Shown: one piece after another, positions 1-11,743 of the stretch
Layout of the letters: every line of letters starts with the position of its first letter
How positions within the stretch are numbered: the stretch's first letter is position 1
DNA from: Amyelois transitella
Taxonomy: Eukaryota; Arthropoda; Insecta; Lepidoptera; Pyralidae
Reading direction: 5' to 3'
DNA: 64,000 bases
Assembly (NCBI RefSeq): GCF_032362555.1
Contig: NC_083510.1
Span: forward strand, 6,785,501-6,849,500
Translations under genes and position numbers: made by a program
The notes under the pieces: generated by a model
Database searches by the model: none
What the model was told of the DNA's origin: nothing
The model's input: the letters and a program-made list of their open reading frames with translations, nothing else

Positions 1-2330
1 TGATTACCTTCAATTGTCATAAGTATTGACTATGCTAGGATCTTGTTAATAACGTATTCAATAGGTATTTCAGCCGTAAAATTGTAAATTAAGTGAAATT
101 CACTGTAAAAATTTTAAATTAGCCGCGTATTTCATTTTGTAACATTTTTAAAGTGGTGTTTGTTAGAAAATATGAACAGATTTAACAATAAAATTAAAAT
201 AAAATGGCCAAGATTAGAAGAATTTATGGTAAAGCATGAGTATAGATGCTGCCTTCCTCTTGAGTAATGTTTACAATAAATTCAACATAAATCATCAATC
301 ATCGTAAATAGTTGCCATTTCCTTTTAGTGACTTGTGTCATTATATTGTTGAAGTGTTATATTATACTATGTTTTACCTGTTCGTATTGAGAATTGTCCT
401 TATCAGTTCCCTAGTCGTGTTGAAGTTGAAATGCGATGTCGGATTCGATACAGAATTTGCTGTATAAGTCAAAGTAATATATGTCATATCTACTAATTGT
501 TGATTATATAGAATTAGTTTTGGTACGACTTCCTATTAGTGTATTCTCGATATTGTGTATGTATAATTTATAATAAAAAGTGATTACATGTGTTGAGTGT
601 ATTGTTACTATATATAAATAAACCAATTGTATTATAAACGAATTTTCACATGAATTTGCAAATTTTAATAATATGTATTAAGCTATTAGGTATTGCTTAT
701 TTTATAATTTATATTATTTTAAGGTAAGGTATTATAAGTCCGTGATTAAAATGTCCTAGAATTCTTCCCACTTATATAGTTAAACATTATTTTGTGGGAT
801 TTTCTTTTTGTTCTTTCTAACAAATTATAAACTAGGTATATTCTGTTTTAGGACAGGTATATCTAATTTTGCATTTTTTATAACTTTGTATAATACTTTC
901 CTTATGATCGCCGACTGAACCCTATCCATTCCCCTCTCCCTCCTTACTTTAAGTGATGTATCCTAGTGATGTATCCCACCTAACGAATAACGCAAACTGT
1001 TTCCTATTATAATTAATCATATTTCCTAATATCAATGGAGATATAATTTTGTAGAACTACCTACACTATTGTGTTCAATTTGTTGTCTTATACTTTTTGC
1101 ATTTAATTTAATTATTTTTCACATTAAATCGTTGTTATTTATCTGAACAGAAAAGGAGTAACGGTTTATGTTATAATTCTAATGATGATATTAATAAGGA
1201 TTAGAAAGTATGATGTCTCAATTATTATTTGTTACATCGATGACTTGTTAATGTTCAAAGTAATATGTAGGTTAGGTTAGACTTTGTTTTAGTTGTATCA
1301 AGTGAACTTTCTGACTAAGAAAGTCTGCAAGATATACTACAGTATTTTTAGAGACACCTGTCGTAGCCTACTTTTGCATTTAAATATCCTAGCATTATTT
1401 ACCATAGTCATAGAGTTCCGTTTTAGGTTCAAATGCTAGTCTCGCTTAACCGTATTTTGTATTATCTAACTAACATTGGCTCGCGAAAAATCTTCATATC
1501 AATAATTGGTTAAATAATGTTGAAGTTATTTTTGTCTTCTTAACTTAATTTCTTGGGAAAAAAAACATCTGAACTGCCTGCGTTTGATGATGTCATGTCA
1601 AGACTAATGTAAGTTCAGTGCCCTAAAACTAATTTCAAATTATATATTGTAATTTTTAATATGGAAATAAAAAGAAAGGAAAGACTAAATGACTCCGTTT
1701 GAAATTAAGTGGCTTTACTGTTAAATATATTTAACTTTAAAGGCTTTACCGAACCAAGTCAATGTCATGTCATTATTCAGTATAATAAAACATTATTTTA
1801 TACTGTATCTTTGCTTATTTCTTTTATCTTCTACGTAATTACTCAATACTTTCTCCAGTGGTATAGGCACAGAATAGGGCTCGTGTAGGTAGCGTGCCCG
1901 CCACTACGTCTGGAGTGGTCTTACAACCTGCAACATACAGTGATGTTGGTACCTATGATTTGTCAATAGGTACTTTTGTAAAAGTACCTATTGCCAAATC
2001 TGGCGCTTTATAACTTTTGAAATTCAATAACTATAAGGCTAATCTCGATGTGGATTCGAACTAAAAAACTAGATTCTCTTTATTATGTCTACAATTTTAT
2101 TATATTTGCCTTGACACATTTTTAAAATAAGCGGCGGTTTTATAGTTAAGTATCATTCCTTTTTGTACCTAGTCGAAGTAGCTGTAGGATAGCCAGACAA
2201 TGATTCCATGTTTCGTTTTGTTTATATATACGAAACTTGTAGTTTTTCAATGTTTTATTCGTCAATATTATGTAGCGTCGTTTTGACTTCATTATTTAAA
2301 AAATGTTTATAGAAATAATTATAATGAATC
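1..2330. other. AT-rich non-coding region, no gene seen
   Basis: No open frame of note, no recognisable exon with good flanking splice signals, and no RNA gene were found on either strand. The stretch holds several AATAAA-like signals, so part of it could be the 3' UTR of a gene to the left, but nothing proves this. Confidence 0.5.
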
Positions 2331-2364
2331 AAGAAGGATCGAAAACATGTTTTCGATCCTTCTT
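2331..2364. repeat. 34-bp perfect palindrome
   Basis: The two halves are exact reverse complements with no loop, centred between 2347 and 2348. The right half runs into a family-B dispersed repeat, so the palindrome probably marks the junction of two inverted copies or an inversion at an element end. Confidence 0.85.
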
Positions 2365-2760
2365 CTTTCTCCCGGCTTTTAGTCCCGGTTGCATCCTCAC
2401 CATTCTGGATAGGAGCCCAGGGTATGCTTTTGATTATGGACCCTGGATTGGGTGAGTGGTTTTTACACGAAGCAACTCCCGTCTGACCTCCGTAACCTTT
2501 GCAGGAAACCTAACCCGTATTGGATCGATCATGGTTACACATCTAGTTGCCTGAATCTGGTACAGGTTGCCTCACGATGTTTTCTTTCACCGTAAGAGCA
2601 TCTGTTAGTATTCTATCTAATGTAAATAACTTCGAAAACAGTCGTATATGGCCGAGGCGGTCATATACATTGGTATATTTGGTCATTGGACTATTTGGGA
2701 CACACTTTTTGCGACACACACATTTTAACCGGGCACCTTAACGATTCGACCACCGATGCT
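2352..2760 (+). repeat. Dispersed repeat, family B (SINE-like), longest copy here
   Basis: This copy begins with the block that reads like TCCCGGTTGCATCCTCACC, continues through a GGAGCCCAGGGT-type box and a TTTTTACACGAAGC-type box, and ends in a TCACGATGTTTTCTTTCACC-type box. Related but more degraded copies lie at 6055-6165, 7456-7690 (-), 8886-9090 and 22965-23245 (-). It is non-coding; the short open frames across it are incidental. The family is a common lepidopteran interspersed repeat type; I did not assign it to a named element. Confidence 0.65.
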
Positions 2761-3399
2761 CTCAAACAGGCTTATATGGGTAGGTACCTATATTGGGGTC
2801 ATTTTAATAGCAATTCAGATATTTATCAGACGACAGTATAACTATAAGAAAAACCGTTAAAAGTCCTTAGCTTCTCTCTCTTTTTACCACTCCAGTTAAC
2901 CTCAAAGCTAGAAAGACTTCAAGTACCTATTTAAAGAAATTGTACTAAAGTTGACCCGTCCCCCAAGGATTCAAGGCCCAATCGGCCCAATTTCTACTTA
3001 CTTATCTACTAAAATCCAAGGAAGTCTCGGAAATCTGATCTGTCATTGTCTGCAATCATTTGTCAATGTCAAACGTCAAGGATTTTCGAACTTCAACTGG
3101 GATGAATTCTAGAAATTTTATCTTAAAACTAGCTTTTGTTTGTTATTATTTGTTTACCATTTTTGCTTAGTTGCTGACGAGGATTTTTATTTTAGATACG
3201 TATGACTTTGAATTACTTATTAGTGTTTAAAATAAATATTTTACCGAAATAGGTCTATCTATCTCATATCATATCTCAACCAAAAACAAGGTAATAATCC
3301 ATACATTTATTATATCAATTTGTTTGTTCATTAATAACATAATCATTGTGAATAAAATATATAACGGGTCATACATACTTCGTTTCAGTTATTATAATT

Positions 3400-4140
3400 A
3401 TGGAAGATCGTAGTGAAACATCAAATTCCCATGAACATGGCTTGTTACAAGGCTGGTCGAAAAGTGAAAAGTTTATATTGCTGGAGTCGCTGAAGACTTA
3501 CGGTTCTAACAGCACTGAACATATTGCTCTTAACTTACAAAATAAAAGTGAAAAGGACATTGTAGAAGCAATAGCATATTTTAAGAAAAAGTCAGTAATC
3601 CATCCGAAATATATTACAAGAAAGAAGAAAGAAAGGAAGAAGGTAAATGCTGTTTCGCGGGTACCTTTAGGTTCTTGGGCGAAGGTTTTGGCTGATTCAA
3701 TTAACTTCAAAAAGCTCCAAACTGAGACTGCAGCTGCACTCCATATTCTTGCTGAATTTGAAGACTTCCCTCCACTCCCACACGGGGCACCAGAACACAA
3801 TATTGACTTTAGGAAAATTTATCATACATTAGGAAATGCGTTAGAGGGCAAAGCCCTTCCTAAAAATAAAGTGATAGCCACAATACTAGAAAAATGTCTG
3901 CTTGAAACAGCCCTGACTAGTAAATCTTTCATTAGGAAGAGTACATTCCGTGGTGTGATCAATAGTCTCAGACTGACTGAAGCTGATCATTCCCTGGTGC
4001 CTCGCATAACTACAGAACCTGAACTTGCTGCTGTAAGGCACCTGGCTCTTCAAAGAGCTTACAACCCCCTAAACATCTCTGAAAATGTCCTCAAACAATC
4101 AGTATTTACACAAAAAATGGCTGTTAAAATAGCAAAATAA
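3400..4140 (+). CDS. SNAPC2: SNAPC2-like snRNA-activating complex subunit
   Basis: This is a 246-residue protein encoded in one exon. It probably belongs to the SNAPc subunit 2 family, which helps RNA polymerases II and III start snRNA genes in the nucleus. The match is by pattern. A Myb/SANT-like opening (GWSKSEKFILLESLKTYG, residues 18-35) is followed by a helix with NKSEKDIVEAIAYFKKK, a basic run (RKKKERKK), a PLGSW box near residue 91, and an NIDFRKIYHTLG box near residue 138. These occur in the same order as in vertebrate SNAPC2, although overall similarity is low and the proline-rich vertebrate insert is missing. A 5' UTR intron fits 3291-3388 (AAG|GTAATA to TTTCAG|TT), placing the acceptor 11 bases before the ATG. 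A poly(A) signal AATAAA lies at about 4200. The frame is certainly coding; the family name is moderately sure. Confidence 0.7.
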   Translation: MEDRSETSNSHEHGLLQGWSKSEKFILLESLKTYGSNSTEHIALNLQNKSEKDIVEAIAYFKKKSVIHPKYITRKKKERKKVNAVSRVPLGSWAKVLADSINFKKLQTETAAALHILAEFEDFPPLPHGAPEHNIDFRKIYHTLGNALEGKALPKNKVIATILEKCLLETALTSKSFIRKSTFRGVINSLRLTEADHSLVPRITTEPELAAVRHLALQRAYNPLNISENVLKQSVFTQKMAVKIAK

Positions 4141-4205
4141 TTTATGTTCTAGCTAGTTGCTACTTGTATAATATTTTTTACTATCTTTTATACTACATTG
4201 AATAA

Positions 4206-4900
4206 AATATAGGTTCTTACCATAGTCTTGCCCTAAATTTTTTAGGTAATTTGCTTCAAATTATTGGATTGCTTTGCCAAATTACACATAAAAATGTGTG
4301 CAAATTCCACATTATGTGCAGTTTGTATATATGTTCCTAATTTAAGATGTAAAATAAAATAGATATTTGTATATAATTTATATTTTATTACCTACCTCTA
4401 CATTTACTAAAATAAATCAAATTTTTTGTTTGCACCTGGTAGTGCACCCCTTACAATTCGAGCACCAAAAAGTGACAATGTCACTTGAAAAATACATTTT
4501 TAAATATAGTTCATAGCAAAAGTAATTCATTATGATATCTGTTATTTCATTTTGACTTTTCTGCTCATGGTCAATTTATTTTAAAACTAGCGACGTCGTT
4601 CGCGTGGAATAGTTATTTTGGCCATAATTGAAGCCCTCAATGAATAATTTTCCCTGATTTTTTTCACATTTTCCATTATTTCTTTGCTGCTAATAGTTGC
4701 AGCGTTATATAGCCTAAAGCCTTCCTCGATAAATGGTCTATTCAACCCAAAAATAATTATTCAATTCAAACCAGTACTTCCTGAGATTTGCGCGTTCAAA
4801 CAAACAAACAAACTCTTCAGCTTTATAATATTTAGATGTATTTTTCTAGAAAAAGACGTAGGTACTTAGGCGTCAAGATTCTTTACCTTTATTATACCTA
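4206..4900. other. Intergenic, no gene seen
   Basis: AT-rich sequence downstream of the SNAPC2-like gene. No exon-like segment or recognisable repeat was found. Confidence 0.5.
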
Positions 4901-5139
4901 AGTGCAGTGTGGTTTCCGGGACTTTAGAATAGACCCACTCCATATCTTTGTCGTAAAAGGCGATTAAGGGTAAGATATAGTATAAACTTTGGATTTCTCT
5001 TGTCGGCAATGGGCTAGCAACCTGTCACTATTTGAATTTCAATTTCATCATAGAGCTACACTTGGCTTATTAGTCTTTTCAAGTCTGTTGCCTCTGTCTA
5101 CCCGTCAAGGAATATAGACGTGACTATATTTATGTAATT
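4901..5139 (+). repeat. SINE family A copy, degraded
   Basis: Family A is a ~240-260 bp non-coding repeat. Its landmarks in order are GTGTGGTTCCCGGCACC, CACTCCATCTCTTTCCC, GTCGTAAAAGGCGACTAAGG, GGGCTAGCAACCTGTCACTA, and a 3' end of CTGTCTACCCC...GGGATATAGACGTGA followed by TATGTATG repeats. This copy keeps all boxes with many substitutions, so it is old. Other copies in the window are at 8467, 10131, 18743, 36082 and 56473. Confidence 0.75.
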
Positions 5140-5514
5140 GTATTTCAGTACCTAAAGAAACGAACATTTTCTGACTGAAAAGTATTGAGAGGTTAAGTAA
5201 GTCTTAGGTGTAAGTAAATACAGATTCATACATATCGCTGCGTGCCGTCCGCTGACCTTAACTGACCGAGTCGCGTCTGTTCAAAACTATATAAAAACGT
5301 TATTTTCTATAAAGTTTTCAAGCTCTGCCTGACACTACGAGTATCTCTGGTCTCGTTTAATTGTTTAGCCGTCCAAGTACTCGTGGCCTTTCAATACCTA
5401 CCCACTATTAAGGCCCTTCGAGTTTTGGGGATAAATACTTACGAGTTGCGTTGGTGTGAAAAAGTAGGTAAGTACTAAAAAGAAATATAGGTAACTATGT
5501 ATAATTAAATTTTA

Positions 5515-7044
5515 TTATGAATTCAACCATTCCACAAAACGACTAAACAGTTGAAGAGCTACTTTGACCACGCGGTCCCAAAAGCTCGTTTCTTCTTGGA
5601 CTTCTTGATTGGGAGTAGTAGGGTAGTCATCCGTATCAAAATTTTCTATTTCCCTTTTTGGTCTTGATATATCCCTGATCTCGTTACTAACTGAAAGTAG
5701 GTAAGGTAATTAAATAAAAGCAATAGCATTTTTTCACATAACACAGTAATAACATGGAAGCTAACCATTACGTGATCTGTGATGTGCATGCGAATAAGTA
5801 GGTACCACCACTGGTTGATCACGGAACATGAAAGTAGGTAAATAAGGTATGTAGTACCTAGGTAATAATAAAATATAGCAATATGAGACCACATTTTTGT
5901 AGGTAGGTACTAAACATAGTAGGTATAAGTAGGTAGTTATACTACCAATTTTACCTAACTGCCCACATTAAGATTGCTCCTTTAACGTCTAGTCCTCTCT
6001 CTTATCGTAAGTAATTATAAGATCATTTTTCTCCCTGGAGTTAGTCCTGATTACTCTCTAGTCCTGATTACTTCCTCACCTCCTTAGGACTCCGGGGTGC
6101 ATCCTGTATTGGATGTTACGTGGACACTCACGTTTGACCGCCGTATCTGCGCTATGAATACGACTAGGTACTTACAACGTGACGTAAATACTAACCAGCA
6201 AAATTTGAGGCATCATGGGAATTCTGCAACTGCAAAAGTGAATCACAGATAAATAGCAGGAAATGAAATTATAGTTCTATGTTTAGAGATACGTGTGGGC
6301 CATAATAGAAATCGGAATACCTTTAAAAGTATTGGTAACCATCACAACTGATGATAATTATCTACGATTATCAGTCAGACCATAACGTTTTAAATGCATC
6401 TCAATTCTGAGTTTTATTTAACCGTTTTGCTACTGCGCAGAAAACTGCGTGCGTTGCAAGACGACGACATTTCATTTCTATTATTTTAAACACAATAAGG
6501 CATTTGTATTGTCCTATGTAAGATCTTCCTTCCGAGCCCAGCGCTCGCTCCAAATGTGCTCGAGTTTAATACTATCTAATTACACCGATCGTATTCCGAT
6601 TGACTGCGGTTAATCCTAATGTCTTGAATATATTGCGTACAAAACCGTTTCTACAATTCAGAAAGACTATCCTATATTTTTTTCCTACAATGTTATCAAG
6701 GTAGATTAATACAATTATTAGGTATATTAAACAAGGATTGTTGGTATCTTATAGTCTACTGGGTCTACCGATCGACTTGGGCCGTATGGTTGTTTGTATA
6801 GTTCAATAATAGTACAAGGGATGCCTTACCAGAGTTTTCTCTGTTAATGATCTAAATGATACTCGTATTAATGATGTCTTTGTAAGTACGATTACCGAGA
6901 AAAAATTGTGAATAAAAAGTGTTAACAAAAATATTTAAACAGACAAATGGCATCTTAATGTCTTACGTGATATCCCGAGCAAACAGTAGAAAATATTGCT
7001 AATAAAGTTATCGCCAAAAATCCACAAAGATGAGTAGTCTTCAT
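5515..7044 (-). CDS. Small secreted peptide precursor, three exons, unrecognised
   Basis: The hand-built model has exon 1 at 7044-6967 (ATG to CAC|GTAAGA), exon 2 at 6229-6196 (TTTTGCAG|TTG to G|GTTAGT) and exon 3 at 5690-5515 (CTTTCAG|TT to TAA). Phases 0 and 1 fit exactly and give 95 residues. Exon 1 encodes a classic signal peptide: MKTTH, then a hydrophobic core LCGFLAITLLAIFSTVCSG. Exon 3 encodes an acidic linker containing a dibasic RPKRE site, which could be a prohormone-type cleavage point, and ends in an amphipathic helix with FWDRVVKVALQLFSRFVEWL. The stop overlaps a poly(A)-type AATAAA signal. A TATA box lies at 7092-7098. I do not recognise the family. It could be a peptide-hormone-like, antimicrobial or other extracellular peptide. 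The fitting phases, signal peptide, TATA box and poly(A) signal together make a real gene likely; exon 2 (34 bp) is the least certain part. Confidence 0.62.
6055..6165 (+). repeat. Family B repeat fragment
   Basis: A short, degraded piece keeping the CTTCCTCACCTCC, CCGGGGTGCATCCTG and CTCACGTTTGACCGCCGTA blocks. It lies in the intron between exons 3 and 2 of the secreted-peptide gene. Confidence 0.5.
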
Positions 7045-7091
7045 GTCTGCGAATAATCACTGTATTGGCTCGCCATGACTGTGAACTTGCG

Positions 7092-7098
7092 TTTTATA
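7092..7098 (-). promoter_or_regulatory. TATA box of the secreted-peptide gene
   Basis: TATAAAA on the minus strand, 48 bases upstream of the ATG at 7044. A start about 30 bases downstream would give a short 5' UTR of ~20 bases, typical of tissue-specific insect genes for secreted products. Confidence 0.55.
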
Positions 7099-7455
7099 CG
7101 AGGGCGTGGTTTTGCTCGATTGTAGCGGAAAATCATGGTGTGCAGTCTAATCATAGATGTTCGAACAAGTGTTTAGCAAGGATTTTTGCTGTTTGTTTCA
7201 GTGTGGTATGTGTACCATCTATCTAAGGAAAATAAGGTAGGAGGACACGCATTTGTTATGGTACTGAGTCAGTAAGGTCTGTATTAGTTCGTTCCTGTTC
7301 AGTTACCCATACCATTTGTTCGGCTATAAGTAGTAGTGCCTGCAGTTGTAAATGAGAACCACCTTCTTTTTATTTAATTTTCAAGTGATAAAAACGGTGT
7401 TCATTTCCGCTTTCGGGACTTTTATATAAGACAACTTCATCACTTCCCATATGTA

Positions 7456-7690
7456 GATGTCGAAAAAGGCAACTAAAGGAATTGTAACTTCATCTAGTGT
7501 ACCTTTTACCATTACCAATGCGAGTTCCTTGCAAAGATTGCCGAGGCCAGATGGGTGTCGTTTCATGTAAAAACTGCGCCATCCACTCCTTGAGCATGCA
7601 TAGTGCACAAAGGCGCACCCAGGGGTCACGTGTCCTCTTTGGTGAGATGAGGATGTAACCAGGATTAACGTGAGGAGGAAGAAGAAAGAC
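7456..7690 (-). repeat. Family B repeat copy
   Basis: Read on the minus strand it starts near 7690 with CTTCTTCCTCCTCACG, then the CCTGGGTGCGCC box and the ACACGAAGC-like region, all diverged. The open frame across it on the minus strand is incidental. Confidence 0.55.
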
Positions 7691-7757
7691 AATGTTTTCA
7701 GTATAGTTTTTTATTATTTCTTATGATTCCAGGATAGTGCGGGGGTTCTTATAACAG

Positions 7758-7943
7758 ACTAGCGACCCGCCCCGGCTTCGCACGAGTGCGAAATTATAAA
7801 TGTTATTATACATAAAAACCTTCCTCTTGAATCACTCTACCTGTTACAAAAAACCGCATCAAAATCCGTTGCGTAATTTTAAAGATTTAAGCATACAGAC
7901 AAACAGACTAAAATAGCGACTTTGTTTTATACTATGTAGTGAT
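7758..7943 (+). repeat. Dispersed repeat with RTE-type 3' sequence
   Basis: The segment runs from TAGCGACCCGCCCCGGCTTC through AAAACCGCATCAAAATCCG to GCGACTTTGTTTTATACTAT. This is a very common arthropod and lepidopteran interspersed sequence that I associate with the 3' region of RTE-like LINEs or their derivatives. It has no coding capacity. Confidence 0.6.
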
Positions 7944-8466
7944 GATAGTGAAACCGGGTGCGGTTGTCCCGTCCCACCCCACTCCGGCATACGGCAAAAA
8001 AGGTAAAAGGTTATAAGTAGGTATTTATGTTAAGAACAAACCGACCTAGGTACCTACTTCTCTGAGGTTCTGGAGATTTTTTGCCTCCTAAATCAAAGGG
8101 TTTTCGTTAATGAATGTACCTACACAGTGCACTACACACATCTCTGTTGTGTTTTTATGTTACGACCTTGTCGATTCACTTGTTTCCGCCTGAAAGCTTT
8201 CGTACAATAGGACACTGTACGGTGAATTGGTTAGGCGTGGGTTTGGGAGGAAAAGAAGAGTCATTGTCATCGCGACCTACGACTATTTTTATAACTACAT
8301 ATTTTCGTCAAATCAGATTATATAACTATTAAATTTATTCTCTCAGCATTGTCACACTACTACCTAGGTAATATTATAAATGCGAGTTTTTATCCCAAAA
8401 TTCCCATGAGATCACAGCTAGTATTAAGGTAGTTAGATAAAATTCAAAGTTCAAAAATTCAAATTA

Positions 8467-8694
8467 AGTGCCGTGTGGTTCCCGGCTCCAATACAAAAAG
8501 AATAGGACTACTCCATCTCTTTCCCGTGGATGTCGTAAAAGGCGACTAAGGTATAGGCTTACAAACTTGGGATTCTTTTTTTAGGCGATGGGCTAGCAAC
8601 CTGTCACTATTTGAATCTCAATTCTATCATTAAGCCATAAAGCTGAACGTGGTCATTCAGTCTTTTCAAGACTGTTGGCTCTCTCTACCCCGCA
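8467..8694 (+). repeat. SINE family A copy, lacks the last ~30 bp
   Basis: All family-A boxes are present and well kept, from GTGCCGTGTGGTTCCCGG to CTCTCTACCCCGC. The copy then breaks off before the usual TATGTATG tail. Confidence 0.8.
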
Positions 8695-8885
8695 TTCATC
8701 ATATTCAAAGAATTAAGAGTCAAAACTGCTGTCACTGCCTGATGTTAAATTGATCCGCCTTTGGAGTTTTGAGGCACTAGATGGTTGTTGTTGGTGCCTT
8801 TGCCCCTTAGTCGTCTTCAATCACTTCCACAGAGAAGACCACTGTTCTGCCAAATATTCAGTACTGAAACTACACAGCCACAGAT

Positions 8886-9090
8886 ATCACTTTGGAGAGG
8901 AGCCCAGGGTGTAGCTTATTAGACCAATATCCTGGATTCGATTGTACACGAAGCGACTTCCGCCTGACCTATGCAATCATAGCAGGAAAATCTATCCTAT
9001 ATTGGATTGTAGTAACAAACGCATTTGCCTGATACTACAGGTTGTACAGGTTCCTCATGTTTGTATTGTAAGAGCATCAGTTAGAACTCA
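8886..9090 (+). repeat. Family B repeat copy
   Basis: It has the GGAGAGGAGCCCAGGGTG box, a diverged CCTGGATT box, TACACGAAGCGACTTCCGCC, and an AAGAGCATCAGTTAG end. It follows the order of the copy at 2352 but is more degraded. Confidence 0.6.
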
Positions 9091-9479
9091 AACTATGTAT
9101 CTATATAACTCAGAAAATAGCTCATTGATAGGCAATGGTGATATGTCTGATGTTGATAGTCAAACACAATGACAAATCAAGTCATAAAAGTAAATAACAT
9201 AGGCTAACCTAAAATGCAATACGTAAGTACCGTTAAAAATGGAAGCGTTTGTGCCAATCATTTAGTAGCCATCAATATAATATACGAACCCTTTGGAGAT
9301 TGCTTACTCTGTCCAACTTGACAAGCTAAATATAAACCCAGATAGAGACATGATAAATGTTGTTTTAGACATTTTCTTCTAATAAGGGCGTTCTTGCTTG
9401 ACTTGGAATATAAAAGCCAGATTACAATTATTATAATTTATTAACAAAGCATACATACAAGGTAACCTAAAAGAAATGA

Positions 9480-11102
9480 TTACTTTTTCGAGCCTCCAAA
9501 GCCCGAGAATCCCATTATTTGTGCCAACTCTGACTGCACTGGAGCATCATCTTCCTCCTCGTTGTCCTGTAACTTGCGCTTCTTATCACGACGTCGCTCG
9601 CGACGGAGCTCTTTCAAACGAGCTTCCTCTTCTGCAGCCTCACGTAACCGACTGTCTAGTTCATACTCAGTTTTTTTCTCTTCCAATTTTCTTTTGTTTA
9701 GTGCAAATCTGGCTTTAACCTGGAAAAATAAAATAGGTTTTAAAGCAATTTAGCTTTTATATAAAAAAGGTATTCAAACAAATAAGTTCATATAATTTTA
9801 AAGCATCATGCCAATTGGACCTAAAAAATATATAATGATGATGAAGTTATAACAAGATAAAAGGATGGCATGACCCAGAGCAAATGTTTAGAGATGTTGT
9901 TCTCTTCCAGTGGCCAGAAATAGTGTAAAAGATGTTTTTTTGGGCTTGTACATTTTAGAGAAAGGCCGTAATGACTTGTGAGATTCTAATATTTACTCAT
10001 GGTTTTGTCTTGGGAAAATAGTATATAATTTTTCATAGAAAGTAATATTAATACTAAAGATACAGCTCAGCGTAAAATGAATGTCTCAACTAGACAGGTT
10101 TTTTTAAGGAGAAAAAAATAATAATACATATGGTCACACCTTTATCCCTTGCGGAGTAGACAAAACCAACAGTCCTGAAAAGACTAAATGGCCACGAAAG
10201 CTATTTGGCTTAATGATAGAATTGAGATTCAAATAGTGACAGGTTGCTAGCCCATCACCTAAAGAAGAATCCCAAGTTTGTAAGCCTATCCCTTAGTCGC
10301 CTTTTACGACATCCATAGGAAAGAGATGGAGTGGTTGTATTGTTTTTTGTGTTGGTGCCGGGAACCACACAGATATGATAACTTCATATTATATAAAATA
10401 AAAAAATTGCTCTGGTATGAAAGAATACAAATACAAACCTGCTCCAAGCTGCTTCGTTCAATTTTCATAGACATGCCAAGGTTTCTTTGATGTTTCTTTC
10501 CATTGATGTGGTCCAAAAAGTTGATAGAGTCTTTAACAACACAGTCACAAACATTGCAATAGTATCCTCCCGATTGTGAAGTAGGTGTGTTCCTGTTGAT
10601 AACTACACTCTTGCCAAGTTTGGAGTCCAAGTCTACTTTGTAGTCTCTTTGTTTTAGAAGTTCACGTTTGACAGGAGGAGCTGCAAATTTTTAATGTTGA
10701 TTAAATTAACATATACATACAATATACAAGTGTTCACATTTAAAAAACATCAGAACAGAATAAGTTGTGTACAGGTAGGAATATTCTTTTAATCCGATTT
10801 TTCCATGTTTAGCCACACACGTTGACAGCCTTCTACGCTGATATGATAACGTAGTCCAGAATCAATAGAGACTGAAGTCACCAAACCGCATGGTGACTTT
10901 GGGTAAATTCCCCCCATTCCTAGGGAGGCCTTAGTCCAACAGTGGACGTTTATGGGCTGTTAAAATAAATTAACCATTGCTTTGTACCTTTTTTTTTGGA
11001 TCGCTCTTCTTCATCTAATTCTGCTTGAAGTCTTTCCGCAGCAATTCTTTCGAATTCGTCTTTGTCCCATTTTCTTCGATGATCATCAGGTCGCATACTC
11101 AT
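9480..11102 (-). CDS. ZMAT2: ZMAT2 / Snu23, U4/U6.U5 tri-snRNP zinc-finger protein
   Basis: The gene has three exons: 11102-10988, 10680-10439 and 9719-9480. Phases fit and give 198 residues, close to the ~199 of vertebrate ZMAT2. It is a nuclear component of the spliceosomal tri-snRNP/B complex (yeast Snu23). The matrin-type C2H2 finger is intact: C80, C83, H96 and H102, inside the nearly invariant [19 protein letters not shown] segment and a [10 protein letters not shown] tail. A charged coiled-coil-like helix ([20 protein letters not shown]) follows, and the protein ends with the family's [12 protein letters not shown]. Exon 1 encodes [19 protein letters not shown]. The first of two in-frame ATGs was taken as the start. 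A family-A SINE lies in intron 2. The 5' end faces NSMCE2 across ~1.6 kb. Confidence 0.95.
10131..10371 (-). repeat. SINE family A copy in ZMAT2 intron 2
   Basis: Full-length family-A order is read on the minus strand from GTGTGGTTCCCGGCACC at 10371 to the tail at ~10131. It lies in the same orientation as the host gene, about 70 bases from the exon 2 donor. Confidence 0.85.
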
Positions 11103-11520
11103 TTTGAATTAATGAAATGAAATTGTTTTGATATTAAGAATGAAAGGAAATCACTACAAGCACAAACAAAATTATTTACAATGATCACCTCACTCCGATC
11201 CGATCCAATCACCAATACAAAATAAACATAGTAGTATCACTATTTAGTGTGTACACGTAATGTGTTAGGAATGTGAAAAACTAATCGATTATGGAAATAA
11301 TCGATTAAAAAAAATCACGTATTAAATAAGTAAAACTAAATTAATAATCGATTTTTTATAATCATGCAATAAATGAACTCCGACATTACGTTTGGTCTTC
11401 TGGCTTGGAGCCCGGAACGGGAAGAATACTATCATAGCACCATAACATTTCATTAACGCCTTCTGTTCATTCTTTCTGTGCTTTTAAAACAGTTTAAATG
11501 ATTCGACGGCCGATGAAGAC

Positions 11521-11743
11521 GGCCTCTGTGGCGCAGCGGTAGTACGCTTGTCTGTGACAACGGAGGTCCCGGGTTCGAATCCCGGCCAGGGCATAATGAG
11601 AAACGAACTTTTTCTGATTGGCCTGGGTCTTGGATGTTTATCTATAAGTATTTATTATAAAATATAGTATCGTTGAGTTAGTATCTCGTAACACAAGTCT
11701 CGAACTTACTTCGAGACTAACTCGATCAGTGTAATTTGTCCCG

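Noticed and set aside
7381-7692. 103-codon minus-strand frame with a hydrophobic start
   Set aside because: It lies across a family B repeat copy; the frame follows the repeat, not a gene.
11521-11591. tRNA gene (box A and box B present)
   Set aside because: The anticodon arm lacks the usual U33, and the sequence continues into a SINE body with poly(A). It recurs at 57170 and in part at 24371.
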